Source: Legionella hackeliae (GTDB taxonomy: Bacteria > Pseudomonadota > Gammaproteobacteria > Legionellales > Legionellaceae). Taken from it: a DNA stretch of 64,000 nt. The notes beneath the pieces were generated by a model. It did not search any database, had not been told where the DNA came from, and saw only the letters and a program-made list of their open reading frames with translations. Positions 17,500-26,772 of this stretch are shown one piece after another (the first letter of the stretch is position 1; each line of letters begins with the position of its first letter). Position numbers and translations under genes: made by a program. The stretch spans positions 946,001-1,010,000 of the forward strand of contig NZ_LN681225.1 of assembly GCF_000953655.1 (NCBI RefSeq), given 5' to 3'.

Positions 17500-17619
17500 C
17501 GTAGGAATTCGTTTATCACTTTACTATAGTTTAGTTTAGTGACAGTTATTTAGGGAAAGCATTAGTTTTAATGAGATTTAAGGTATTATTCATTCTATTG
17601 AGATTTAGGAAATTAGATA

Positions 17620-18978
17620 ATGGTACAAGATTTAAATGAAGAGACTTCAAATTTTAATCAGGATTCGTTAACAAGAGAGTTGACTGCTGCATTAGTTATG
17701 GAACATCAATTACGAGCCATTATGGATGATTGGATTAGTAAAACGTCTTCTGAGCAAGCGAAACAGCTACAAAAGAAAATTTTAATTGCCGCTCAGGAGT
17801 CGATAAAAGGAATGCTGCAAGCGACTTCAAAAGAAGTGTTTATGCTGCAGCAACAACGGTTTAATCAATTAATCGTGGGCGTTAAAAATCAGCTTAATTT
17901 AGAAGAGGATTTGGAAGGTCCATTAGAAGATTATCGATTTTATAGAGAGCTTCTACAGGTATTGCGCAGTGCAACAGCAGAAAATTTTAAGACCTTGCAT
18001 GAAAAATTACCTACGTGGTTTAAAGAACATGAGCAGTATACCCATTGGAAGATAGAATTGGATTTCTTGAAAGGCGAATCTGATGCACGTATTTTTGAAA
18101 CGCACAAAAATCTGTTGATAGAAGGTCTATTAGCGAATGAATCTCATCAGCAATTGGCAAATCTCATGTCCATAGCTCTTATAGAGCAGAACAATCATAT
18201 GTTGGCTGATACTCGCTTATCTTATCTGAAGGAAACAAATAATCGTAAAAAATTAATCGCAGACATCAGTTGGATAGGACTGGGTGCTTTGCTTGTAGCT
18301 GCAGCTGCCGTATTAAGTATTGCGTTCCCGCCATTGATTATTCCAGGATTAGTCATTGGGGGCGCTGTTTTAGCCTATGGAGCTATTGATTTTATAAGAA
18401 ATAGTGCCGAACTTTATAATGAACTACAATTAACGCCTCTTGGGGAAAGAAAAATTTCATCAAGGACTCGTGATGAAATTGCCCAATTGGAAGACCAATT
18501 AAATAAAGGTGAAAATACTTTTATTGAACGCCAACAACTCGAGAAAAAGCATTGGTCAAATGAGGAAAAACTAGTTAAAGGATTAGGTTATACCTCTTCT
18601 TTTCTTGGTTTTGCCTTAGCCATTGCTGCTTTGTCATTGATAATTCCTGGGGTGGGTGCTCCAATTGCCGCAGTAATTACTATCGCTGCCTTGTCTGTAG
18701 CAATCAGTGTCGTTGCGGTGAGTGTTTTAGGAACTAAACTCGTTCGAGAACATCAACATCAGCAAAAGGTCCAGGAGAAAACTGAAGAAAAAATGGCGGC
18801 TGATAAACAAGTAGTAACTAAGATTAGCAAACTCACGCACCAACCGACGACTAACAAAGATTTATCTCACGAAGAGAGTAAGCAAAAAAAGCCTGTTTCT
18901 CCCAGTAAGCCATTAACTGAAAAGGCAGAAGAAGGCGATGAGGAAGACGAAAGTGAAGGGGAAAGTTTTAAACGGTGA
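17620..18978 (+). CDS. Unrecognised helical membrane protein, candidate Dot/Icm effector
   Basis: 452 residues with no family I know. The first 210 residues are Gln/Glu/Leu-rich and probably coiled coil. Two long hydrophobic hairpins follow (about 212-258 and 322-372), each long enough for two membrane passes, separated by a charged segment. The C-terminal 80 residues are hydrophilic with an acidic block (EEGDEEDESEGESFKR) at the very end, resembling the E-block of Dot/Icm substrates. No signal peptide. This layout of coiled coil plus paired hydrophobic hairpins is common in Legionella proteins that insert into host vacuole membranes. The effector role is inference. Confidence 0.75.
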   Translation: MVQDLNEETSNFNQDSLTRELTAALVMEHQLRAIMDDWISKTSSEQAKQLQKKILIAAQESIKGMLQATSKEVFMLQQQRFNQLIVGVKNQLNLEEDLEGPLEDYRFYRELLQVLRSATAENFKTLHEKLPTWFKEHEQYTHWKIELDFLKGESDARIFETHKNLLIEGLLANESHQQLANLMSIALIEQNNHMLADTRLSYLKETNNRKKLIADISWIGLGALLVAAAAVLSIAFPPLIIPGLVIGGAVLAYGAIDFIRNSAELYNELQLTPLGERKISSRTRDEIAQLEDQLNKGENTFIERQQLEKKHWSNEEKLVKGLGYTSSFLGFALAIAALSLIIPGVGAPIAAVITIAALSVAISVVAVSVLGTKLVREHQHQQKVQEKTEEKMAADKQVVTKISKLTHQPTTNKDLSHEESKQKKPVSPSKPLTEKAEEGDEEDESEGESFKR

Positions 18979-19111
18979 ATGTTAAATCTTCGGTTGCAAG
19001 CGAACAGATTATCGATATAAAAAAAGACATTTTGCTCTGACATCTGTTTTTCAAGATTTCACTCATCTGAATTAATAATGTACAATAAGGCTTTTTATAC
19101 CGAGAAGGCCA

Positions 19112-22100
19112 ATGAGTTTTGAGCAACTACTTGAATTGATACAATGGTTTTCAGCAATCAGCAATAGTAAATTCCCCCTATCAACGAATATCCCAGTTTC
19201 CACTAAAGATTGGGAGTTGCTAAAAAAAACTGCGCAAGAGCATCTCAATCTATTGCAGCAAGCAGAGACTCAATCCTCCGACACAGAAAAGAACATTAAC
19301 GCTATAGAGCGCGCGATGAGTTTTATTGCATTTTGCTCAAATCAGGACGACGAATTAACTAACATTAGCCAAGCTAGTCTACTGTGGCTCACAAACCAGT
19401 ATAAAATTTTCAAAGAAGATGCAAAAAGACTATTTGTCTGTAGACTAAAACTAGGCAGTGTTTTCACGAATTACCTTGATAATCATAGCGACGCTATTGC
19501 ATTTTACGAACAACACGAAGAATTACAGCATGCCTACCCAGCGGGGGCACAATTTATTAAAGAAAAGAAAGAGCAGGGTGCTGTCGAGACAAAGACATTT
19601 GATGAATTAATTAAGGATATTCACTTTCAGCTAAAAGAAGTGAACCAGCCTTTTACAGTTATTCCATTATTGGACGAATATTTTGATGAACCTACTCGTC
19701 TGGCTGCATTTATCGTATGGTTATGCCAGCAAGAAGAAGTCTCAGAAAACCAGGAGGGTAGTGTTGAAGAACGAATTCTTAACTCTGGCTTACTACAGGC
19801 TATTTTTAGATTTCATATCCAAAATCTGAGTCAAGAAGATAATCCATTATCCAGGCTCTATAAGCTCTTATCAGAAAACAATGCCACCAAAGAATTAGCC
19901 TATCTGGCTACCAAGCATACAGTAGAAGAATCGGCGTGGCGCTCTTACAATTTAGCTGGCCAATTGTGTCTCCATGCAACTCTTAACGTAGCAGAAGAAA
20001 ATAAAATCGAATTTTCAGGAGTATCTTCGCAAACTGCTTTTAATAATCTGTGTAGCTTATTCAAAGACACGTTTTTTTATCATGCGTTTAATTGGCTTTA
20101 CCATGATCAAAAGAAAGAAGAAAATTTTTCACTCTGGCGGAAAGCATTAAATGAAAATGGTGTTGCATTTAATGCTCTACCTGATTTAATTAATCAATTA
20201 ATTACCAATTATGAAGAGAAGCCACTCTATTTAAGACTAGAGCTTTTGGCTAAATTGGTTTCAAAAGATACCTTAACTTATCATCTTATCACTCAGCAAC
20301 AAGTCAATATCATTTATTTACTTTTTTACCATAAGTCGACTATCTATGATTTTTTCAAAGGCGAGGAACTTATTGGATATTTAAATAATTTCCTGGCAGA
20401 TACCAAAGTTGGGGCCGAGAAAAAATTTGATCTTATTTACCTTTTGCATAAATGGCTAAGGAGGAACGGGAGTACTCATTTGGCGCATCTGATCTATCAA
20501 ATGCTTGTTAATTTTCTGTTACAGCCTCCTTATGTTTTATTGGATGATAGTCGAGTTGAGATGATGAGAGATGAGTATCAAAAACTTATCTTTTCAGATC
20601 AGTATTATAGTGAAGAAGATAGTAGTAGTGATGATGAGTTAGTCCCTGAGCCCTCAAGTGATGAAGAGGATAGTGAAGAGAGTGTTAGTGAAGATGGGTA
20701 TGTTAGTGAGGAGGAGAATGCCGCTTCTGATGAGGAAATTGAGCACACTAATCTTCAGTATGTAATGGCGAAATTTTTAAAAAAACTCGATGACTATTGT
20801 GATGATGAGTGGGTTGCTTTCTGTGATCTTAGATTGGGCAAGGACACTTTTGACAATAAAGATTACGAAGCATTGTTTGAACGGTGGTCTATTTATATGC
20901 GTAAAAGCCACTTCTTTCGACGCACTCGTTACCCAGATAAAGAGATTCCGACTTTCAGAGAGACGAAGTTTAAAGAAACACTCATCAAATATCGTTTTTC
21001 TTTATTGCAAGACAAGTTCGTATTGGAAGATATGCTGGCTGTCTTATTTAATTTATCGGAAGAAAAGGAGATATTTTCCTGTCAACAAGCGTTAGTCAAT
21101 GTGCTTATTGAAAGTGATGGTGCGCTTGGTAAACAAATTATTAAATTATTAACGCAATATAACCGTTATTGGTTTTTCATAGTTTGGGATGAAGAAAGAC
21201 CATTCCTATTAAAAGAAGCAGTTCGAAACCGCAATTTGGTACTTACGACTTATCTCCTGACGCAACGATGTAAACTTTTTGATAGTGTCCAGATTTCTAA
21301 GGGTTTTATTAAGGCAATTAAATTAAGCGATCTAACTTTTGTTAAGTTATTTTTGATTCCTGAAGTCATTCAGGTGCTTACTGGGGAACAAATAGAGTCG
21401 ATATATAGGGCTGCATTGGATGCAAACAATCGAGAAATATTCAAATTTTTGCTTGATAATCGTCAATTATTATCACTACCAAAAACGTTATATCTAACAC
21501 TGCTCGACAGTGCTGTTCTTTCTAACTCTACAGAAGAGCTCGTTTTATTATGTAAACTTGACTATGAGCTATCCGGTGATGAACTCCAGTCATTATTTTT
21601 GAATGCCCTTAGTCATGAACATTGGCATGGAGTCATTAGTATTCTTGATAAGAAAGCCAAGGGTCATTTTAAACCGGAGACTTTCCATGTCGCATGGGAT
21701 TATGTATCCGAAAATTGGCCATTGACTCACCAAAGACAGTTTATTAGAACTTGTGGGACCCGTTTCAGTGCAGATCTAATAGAGCGTGCTACCTATTACT
21801 ATTTTGGGGAAGGTAAGGTAGAAGGTGTCAGCGATTTAATTAAATTAAGAGGGGAGAATGAACTATCAAAAGCCAAACTTGAAAAAATATTTCAATATTC
21901 CCTGGAAAATGCAGAGAAGTGGTTTGAAGTTGCTTATCAGATCACTTTGGAACAGAGTGAGAGGGCTTTAACTCAAAAGGATGTTTCAACGGCAATTCTC
22001 GATATTGTGATACCTACAGAGGATAGCAAACTCTTAAACAAAATATATGAACGATTTGATTCAAGTTTACATCCTGACAAGAATACAGTGCAGCAAGCGT

Positions 22101-23302
22101 TTCGGCATGCTTTTAACGGGTTTGATTTTTCCACTATTCTGATTTTAGTTGACAAAGCACTGGGCTATCTTGATGCAAAATTATTACTAATCCATTTAGG
22201 TAGAGCATACCAAGATGGTTGGAAACCAATGATTAGGACATTAGAAAGCGCATGTAAAGCCAAAAATATTAGTTCTAAAGATGTAAGTACACTGATAAAG
22301 AAGTTGCCAGAAAAGGATGCACGGAACCTATGCTCTCTACAAGGGGACTTTGAACCTGATATTGAAGTTCTTTACGAAGCCGTGAGAAAGGGTAATTATT
22401 CGTTAGTATCAGTATTTTTTCAAGAAAATAACACTCTTAAAAAAAATCCCGATCTAATAAGGGGTATATTCACGGAAGCAAAAAAACAACCTCATTTATT
22501 ACCTCTGTTTTGTCAACTACCCCATTCCCGATTTTTATCTTTTCAGGAAAAAACCGAACTGCTTCGTGATTTAGTAGAGATGGATGAATATCAAACAATC
22601 AAATCGTTTTGGGAGGGGGAGATTAGTTATCCAAGGACATTATGGATGGCAGCACTGGATCTGGCAATTGAGAAACAAAAACCGGATTTGATTTCTTTTC
22701 TTGATAAATTGACCTCTTATTACCAAATTGCATGGGATACAAAATTATTAGAAGGCGTTCGACTTGGTAGTTTAGACGTAGTAAAAACACTGACCAGAAT
22801 ACTGATATCCAAAAAAATACCCATAGATATTAACGGATTACGTAACGAGTCAAGTAGTAAAAATCACGTTCAATTGACAGCATGGCTTGACCAAATGCGT
22901 GCATTGCATGCTTATCAACGCGTTAGTGAATCTAAAGAAACGGTGTTACTGGAAGCACTGGCAGTGCTAAGGGATTACACTAAATCAGGTTCTACTCTTA
23001 CACGTTTTTTTACAGGCCACTGGCATCGAAACCATATTACTGAAGTAACTGACATCCTTAACACATCTATAGTCTCCATAAGTGATTTGGTAGAAAAACT
23101 TAATGCTGTTCCTTTGGTCAATAAACACGGCTCTTTAGCAAGACGCATCACCTATATTGTGGATGTTTTGTTACCGCTTCATAATGCAGAGAACGATTCT
23201 GATGAAGACTCTAGTTACGACTCAAGCTATGAAGATACGGACTCCCAAACTGAGGAGAACGTATTTGAGGAAGAAGTGTTTCAAGCGCCTTTAAGTATAT
23301 AA
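19112..23302 (+). CDS. Large ankyrin-like repeat protein, candidate Dot/Icm effector
   Basis: 1396 residues without signal peptide or membrane segments. The N-terminal 490 residues are helical and unassigned. An acidic, Ser-rich linker at about 500-545 (SSSDDELVPEPSSDEEDSE) separates them from a C-terminal half with degenerate ankyrin-like helices, for example LLKEAVRNRNLVLTTYLL, IYRAALDANNREIFKFLL and VLYEAVRKGNYSLVSVFF. The end is again strongly acidic (DSDEDSSYDSSYED, then EENVFEEEVFQAPLSI), fitting an E-block secretion signal. The next gene starts 5 bases after its stop, so the two form a transcription unit. I cannot name a catalytic domain. Confidence 0.78.
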   Translation: MSFEQLLELIQWFSAISNSKFPLSTNIPVSTKDWELLKKTAQEHLNLLQQAETQSSDTEKNINAIERAMSFIAFCSNQDDELTNISQASLLWLTNQYKIFKEDAKRLFVCRLKLGSVFTNYLDNHSDAIAFYEQHEELQHAYPAGAQFIKEKKEQGAVETKTFDELIKDIHFQLKEVNQPFTVIPLLDEYFDEPTRLAAFIVWLCQQEEVSENQEGSVEERILNSGLLQAIFRFHIQNLSQEDNPLSRLYKLLSENNATKELAYLATKHTVEESAWRSYNLAGQLCLHATLNVAEENKIEFSGVSSQTAFNNLCSLFKDTFFYHAFNWLYHDQKKEENFSLWRKALNENGVAFNALPDLINQLITNYEEKPLYLRLELLAKLVSKDTLTYHLITQQQVNIIYLLFYHKSTIYDFFKGEELIGYLNNFLADTKVGAEKKFDLIYLLHKWLRRNGSTHLAHLIYQMLVNFLLQPPYVLLDDSRVEMMRDEYQKLIFSDQYYSEEDSSSDDELVPEPSSDEEDSEESVSEDGYVSEEENAASDEEIEHTNLQYVMAKFLKKLDDYCDDEWVAFCDLRLGKDTFDNKDYEALFERWSIYMRKSHFFRRTRYPDKEIPTFRETKFKETLIKYRFSLLQDKFVLEDMLAVLFNLSEEKEIFSCQQALVNVLIESDGALGKQIIKLLTQYNRYWFFIVWDEERPFLLKEAVRNRNLVLTTYLLTQRCKLFDSVQISKGFIKAIKLSDLTFVKLFLIPEVIQVLTGEQIESIYRAALDANNREIFKFLLDNRQLLSLPKTLYLTLLDSAVLSNSTEELVLLCKLDYELSGDELQSLFLNALSHEHWHGVISILDKKAKGHFKPETFHVAWDYVSENWPLTHQRQFIRTCGTRFSADLIERATYYYFGEGKVEGVSDLIKLRGENELSKAKLEKIFQYSLENAEKWFEVAYQITLEQSERALTQKDVSTAILDIVIPTEDSKLLNKIYERFDSSLHPDKNTVQQAFRHAFNGFDFSTILILVDKALGYLDAKLLLIHLGRAYQDGWKPMIRTLESACKAKNISSKDVSTLIKKLPEKDARNLCSLQGDFEPDIEVLYEAVRKGNYSLVSVFFQENNTLKKNPDLIRGIFTEAKKQPHLLPLFCQLPHSRFLSFQEKTELLRDLVEMDEYQTIKSFWEGEISYPRTLWMAALDLAIEKQKPDLISFLDKLTSYYQIAWDTKLLEGVRLGSLDVVKTLTRILISKKIPIDINGLRNESSSKNHVQLTAWLDQMRALHAYQRVSESKETVLLEALAVLRDYTKSGSTLTRFFTGHWHRNHITEVTDILNTSIVSISDLVEKLNAVPLVNKHGSLARRITYIVDVLLPLHNAENDSDEDSSYDSSYEDTDSQTEENVFEEEVFQAPLSI

Positions 23303-23307
23303 ATTTT

Positions 23308-24024
23308 ATGATCATATTATATATCCCCTTTACAAGAGAGCAAGCTGGTGATTTATTGTCTGCAACTGAACAATGGGTAATCAATCATCAGCGAAATTTT
23401 TCTGAAGAAATACAACTTATTTGCCATCAGGATAACTATAAGCAAAGTAGTATCTGTAGCAGTTCCTCTGTTTACATTCTGGCACATGGCTATGCAGGGA
23501 TATTTGATAAGGTGGCGAATCACTCTGATGGACGGTTAGCAACATTTATTTCCATAAGCACTGTTGCTGACCGGTTTACGATAGATATGATGCCTATCTC
23601 TTATCGGATTGATGACATTCATTTTTATTCCTGCGGTTCAGAAAAAGAAAATCACCACAGGGCGTCCCGTTTTCAAGCTGAATGGCTACGCTCAAGTAAT
23701 ATGAGTATTTTTTACTATGCTGGGAAAATAAGTATTCCTAATGAAAAGGGCGAACGTTTAACTGAAGTTGAAGATAAGTTCTTTCCTATAAACCGGTACA
23801 TGTTTAAATTATTTAACCAACAATTTTTAGAGCAAGAGTTTAGGGAAATACCGATTCAAAGACAGGGAGTACTTAGGATGATTACTGAGAATCCTATAAA
23901 AAGGCGAGAAAATTTTTTCTCAAACAGCAAAGAAAAAAGACTACTAATGCTTATTCAGCGTAGAAAAACTAAGGAAGAGCACGAAGAGACTGCTTCAATG
24001 ACAGCAAGCTCTGGTATGTCTTGA
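23308..24024 (+). CDS. Caspase-like (clan CD) His/Cys protein, candidate Dot/Icm effector
   Basis: 238 residues. A hydrophobic strand ends in VYILAHGYAG with His60, and a second ends in IHFYSCGSEKENH with Cys109. The order strand-His-Gly, about 49 residues, strand-Cys-Gly is that of clan CD peptidases (caspase, gingipain, C80 and CHAT types). The domain is small and family assignment rests on this dyad alone. The last 30 residues are basic, then glutamate-rich (RRKTKEEHEET) and end in small residues and SGMS, a good match to Dot/Icm C-terminal signals. It lies 5 bases behind the ankyrin-like gene, so substrate, partner or regulator relations between the two are possible. Confidence 0.7.
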   Translation: MIILYIPFTREQAGDLLSATEQWVINHQRNFSEEIQLICHQDNYKQSSICSSSSVYILAHGYAGIFDKVANHSDGRLATFISISTVADRFTIDMMPISYRIDDIHFYSCGSEKENHHRASRFQAEWLRSSNMSIFYYAGKISIPNEKGERLTEVEDKFFPINRYMFKLFNQQFLEQEFREIPIQRQGVLRMITENPIKRRENFFSNSKEKRLLMLIQRRKTKEEHEETASMTASSGMS

Positions 24025-24057
24025 TTTCATTTTTCTTGGAGATAGCGAAGTAACTGC

Positions 24058-24087
24058 TTGAAATATCAATCAAAACCGCGCTATGCT
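24058..24087 (+). promoter_or_regulatory. Probable promoter of tRNA-Lys
   Basis: TTGAAA at 24058-24063, 18 bases, then TATGCT at 24082-24087, ten bases before the tRNA. Confidence 0.45.
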
Positions 24088-24096
24088 AAGCAATGT

Positions 24097-24172
24097 GGGC
24101 CGTTAGCTCAGCTGGTAGAGCAGGAGGCTCTTAACCTCTGTGTCATAGGTTCGATCCCTATACGGCCCACCA
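24097..24172 (+). tRNA. tRNA-Lys (anticodon CTT)
   Basis: Seven-base acceptor stem GGGCCGT/ACGGCCC, D arm GCTC/GAGC, anticodon stem GGAGG/CCTCT with loop CTCTTAA giving anticodon CTT, TTCGATC T loop, and encoded CCA. 76 bases. It reads AAG. Confidence 0.95.
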
Positions 24173-24285
24173 TTGATCTCTCAGTTTACTCAAAGAATCC
24201 AACCAGTTTTTAAATTGAACGACTTGCAGTAAAATTAGAAGCGCAATTTCCTTTTGTTATCGTATACAATTTCGAGCAATTAATT

Positions 24286-24825
24286 ATGAATACTATAGAT
24301 ACCACTGTTGAGTACAGAAAAAGAATAAAAATTCCCCAACTTATTAGTCAGATAATCTTTTTCGGACGTTGGTTACAAGCTCCTTTATATTTAGGACTAC
24401 TTCTAATTCTGACCGCCTATGCTTATCGATTTATAACAGAATTGTTTCATTTAATGCAGCACATTAATACGGCAGATAATACGCAAATTATGTTAGGAGT
24501 TTTGGATTTAATTGACGTAGTGATGATTGCAAATTTACTCATTATGGTCATTATGGGAGGATATGAGACCTTTGTGTCACGATTGAATTTACACAATCAT
24601 CCTGATCAACCAGAGTGGTTAGATCATCTTGATGCTGGGGCAATGAAAATCAAACTCGCACTTGCTTTAATCGGCATTTCGTCTATTCATCTTTTAAGAA
24701 CATTTATTGATCCTGGTAAACAAACTTTTGATAATGTCATGTGGCAAGTTGTGATTCATATAACACTACTGGTTTCTGCATTAGCAATTGCTTACACCAA
24801 TAAATTATTGTCTCAGACTAATTAG
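24286..24825 (+). CDS. UPF0114 (YqhA) family membrane protein
   Basis: 179-residue inner-membrane protein of unknown function. Four hydrophobic segments are visible (about 33-53, 75-97, 117-137, 150-170). UPF0114 signatures include FGRWLQAPLYLGL, DLIDVVMIANLLIMVIMGGYE and KIKLALALIGISSIHLLR. The length is right for the family. It follows tRNA-Lys by about 110 bases, so it probably has its own promoter, and is convergent with the ychJ-like gene. Confidence 0.9.
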   Translation: MNTIDTTVEYRKRIKIPQLISQIIFFGRWLQAPLYLGLLLILTAYAYRFITELFHLMQHINTADNTQIMLGVLDLIDVVMIANLLIMVIMGGYETFVSRLNLHNHPDQPEWLDHLDAGAMKIKLALALIGISSIHLLRTFIDPGKQTFDNVMWQVVIHITLLVSALAIAYTNKLLSQTN

Positions 24826-24916
24826 CCTACTGTGTCTTTGCGAACGCAGGAAGCAATCCACTCTCAGTGGTTAATCAAGAATTAGCTTGATTCTTTCCCG
24901 TTTACTCGCAGACGTT

Positions 24917-25402
24917 TTATTTTGAACAACAGTTTTTGAATTTCTTTTGGCTTCCACAGGGGCAGGGTGCATTACGCGGAGTTTTAGTTAGGGACTTAGA
25001 GGATATTTTTTCTGGCTCATGCCCTGCTGTATAAAACCATGAGCCATTTTCATAATCAAATTCACTTAATTCATGAATAGTTCCAGGCTGATTGTTTTCT
25101 TTGAAACGCGCTATAAATTCAACGTAGCCTTTATTCGGATTTGTTTGACTAAGGTAAGCTTGCACCACCTTTAATCCTAACCAGGTCACGCGTTTTGCCC
25201 ATATTTCTGCATCTGATGCATCAAAATGGATTAGAGGACTTCCGCGCATAGTTTGTTTAATATAATCGATATTAGCTTGAACATACGCTGTATAGCGCGA
25301 GCGCATTAATGCTTCTGGAGTTGCAGGGATAGACGCGCCGTTTATATAGGAACCACAACATAGGGCATAATTCAGTGAGGAACCGCAAGGGCATTTAGTC
25401 AT
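24917..25402 (-). CDS. ychJ: YchJ family SEC-C zinc protein
   Basis: 161 residues with a metal-binding Cys cluster at each end: CPCGSSLNYALCC at the N-terminus and a SEC-C motif PCPCGSQKKFKNCC at the C-terminus. The central part (PEALMRSRYTAYV, FIARFKENNQ, ELSEFDYENGSWFY) matches the YchJ/UPF0225 fold related to NTF2. Function in the cell is not established. The ATG at 25402 gives an immediate cysteine motif, as in the family. Confidence 0.92.
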   Translation of the reverse strand: MTKCPCGSSLNYALCCGSYINGASIPATPEALMRSRYTAYVQANIDYIKQTMRGSPLIHFDASDAEIWAKRVTWLGLKVVQAYLSQTNPNKGYVEFIARFKENNQPGTIHELSEFDYENGSWFYTAGHEPEKISSKSLTKTPRNAPCPCGSQKKFKNCCSK

Positions 25403-25569
25403 GATTTAACTCCTTCAATCGCATTCTTGACTTTACAGAAAAGAGTACGGGGATATAATCGCGCACTCTGGCATATAATACCAACTTTTCTGCACAATAA
25501 AGACAATAAGTGATTGTTGAATCCAGTTTGAATTAAGAGCAAATAAAGCGCGTAAGGACTAACAAAAAT

Positions 25570-26295
25570 ATGATTACATTGTATCAATTTCCAAGTATTT
25601 GGGGATTACCAAATGCTAGCCCTTTTTGTTTGAAGGTGGAGACTTATTTACGCTTGGCAGAAATGCCTTATGAAATTAGGTTTGTGAGGAATCCTGCAAA
25701 AGCCCCTAAAGGAAAATTGCCTTTTATTAAAATTGATGAAAAGACTATTCCTGATAGTGAATTAATTATAGATTATTTGATTAATAAATTTGGTGACCCA
25801 CTTGATAGAAATTTATCGAAAGAACAAAAAGCCTTCTCTATCCTTCTTGATAATACTTTTTCTGAACGTTTGTATTGGATTATGGTTTATTGGCGTTGGC
25901 AGGATGAAAAAGGTTGGGCTCATGTAAAAGATGCTTATTTTGCCAAATTGCCGGGCCTTGCAAGATTATTCATTCCTAATGCAGTACGAAAGGCAATGAG
26001 AAAAGCCTTATACCTGCAGGGGATAGGTCGTCATACCGCCGAAGAAGTTGCACAAATGGGATATAAAACTCTGGATGCTATTGCAGCGATGCTTGGTGAA
26101 AAAAAATATTTTCATGGTAATGACCTCACTAGCATTGATGCAACAGCCTTTGCTTTTTTAGCGAATATTGCGTGGCTACCTTTTGAAGATCCATTAAAAA
26201 ATTGCCTGCAAAATCACACGAATTTGCTAGGTTTTTGCGAGAGAATCTGGAGTAATTTTTATCCTGAAATTCCTAAACCATTTAATATTCTATGA
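25570..26295 (+). CDS. Glutathione S-transferase family protein (Fax/metaxin-like)
   Basis: 241 residues. N-terminal thioredoxin-like domain: ITLYQFPSIWGLPNASPFCLKVETYLRLA, cis-proline segment KGKLPFIKID, and PDSELIIDYL that normally contacts the glutathione gamma-glutamyl group. The helical C-terminal domain contains NDLTSIDATAFAFLANI. The pattern is closest to the failed-axon-connection/metaxin-like GSTs rather than classical detoxifying enzymes. Substrate is unknown. The gene is divergent from ychJ with about 165 bases between them. Confidence 0.85.
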   Translation: MITLYQFPSIWGLPNASPFCLKVETYLRLAEMPYEIRFVRNPAKAPKGKLPFIKIDEKTIPDSELIIDYLINKFGDPLDRNLSKEQKAFSILLDNTFSERLYWIMVYWRWQDEKGWAHVKDAYFAKLPGLARLFIPNAVRKAMRKALYLQGIGRHTAEEVAQMGYKTLDAIAAMLGEKKYFHGNDLTSIDATAFAFLANIAWLPFEDPLKNCLQNHTNLLGFCERIWSNFYPEIPKPFNIL

Positions 26296-26423
26296 TTTTA
26301 CCGCAAAAATCAGGATGGAATTCGTAAACGAATTGTCATTAATGCCAGAAATTTATACTGGCTTTGCAATCATAGTTTTATTTGTTAAGATTTAAGGCGT
26401 TTAAATAACATTTGAGGTTAAGT

Positions 26424-26645
26424 ATGCCAATTATTAACAGTACTCGTGTACAAAAAAAAGAAAAAATCAAGGCTGAAATCAGCAGCGAAACCTTTGAGAT
26501 GATCACTGCGTATTGCGCTTGGGCGAATATTGATGATATTGGATTTTTTATTGAAGAAGCTGCAAGTTTTGTTTTTGCTAAAGATCGTGATTGGAAACAA
26601 CATAAAAAAGCAGCAAAAAAACGCGTTGAGTCTACAAACGCCTAA
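26424..26645 (+). CDS. Small protein, possibly ribbon-helix-helix type
   Basis: 73 residues from the ATG at 26424 (MPIINSTRVQ), preceded by TGAGG; an upstream TTG at 26412 is unlikely. It is basic at both ends. The segment KAEISSETFEMITAYCAWANI then IGFFIEEAASFVFAKD has the strand-helix-helix order of ribbon-helix-helix or CopG-like proteins, so DNA binding is possible. No toxin partner is adjacent. I would call it hypothetical with moderate support. Confidence 0.7.
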   Translation: MPIINSTRVQKKEKIKAEISSETFEMITAYCAWANIDDIGFFIEEAASFVFAKDRDWKQHKKAAKKRVESTNA

Positions 26646-26772
26646 GAATTCATAAAGGCGCCTATATTCTTAGCCGCCTTTATTTCCCGCTTAATATCCC
26701 CACTACAAAACCTGCATTTGCCAAGCATTCAAAATTAAATACGGTATAGCCATTAAATTGCCATCGCTCTAT

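Noticed and set aside
17540-17619. PmrA-type box upstream of 17620
   Set aside because: TTAAT and TTAAG occur, but the repeat offset is 10, not 11, and matches outside the cores are poor.
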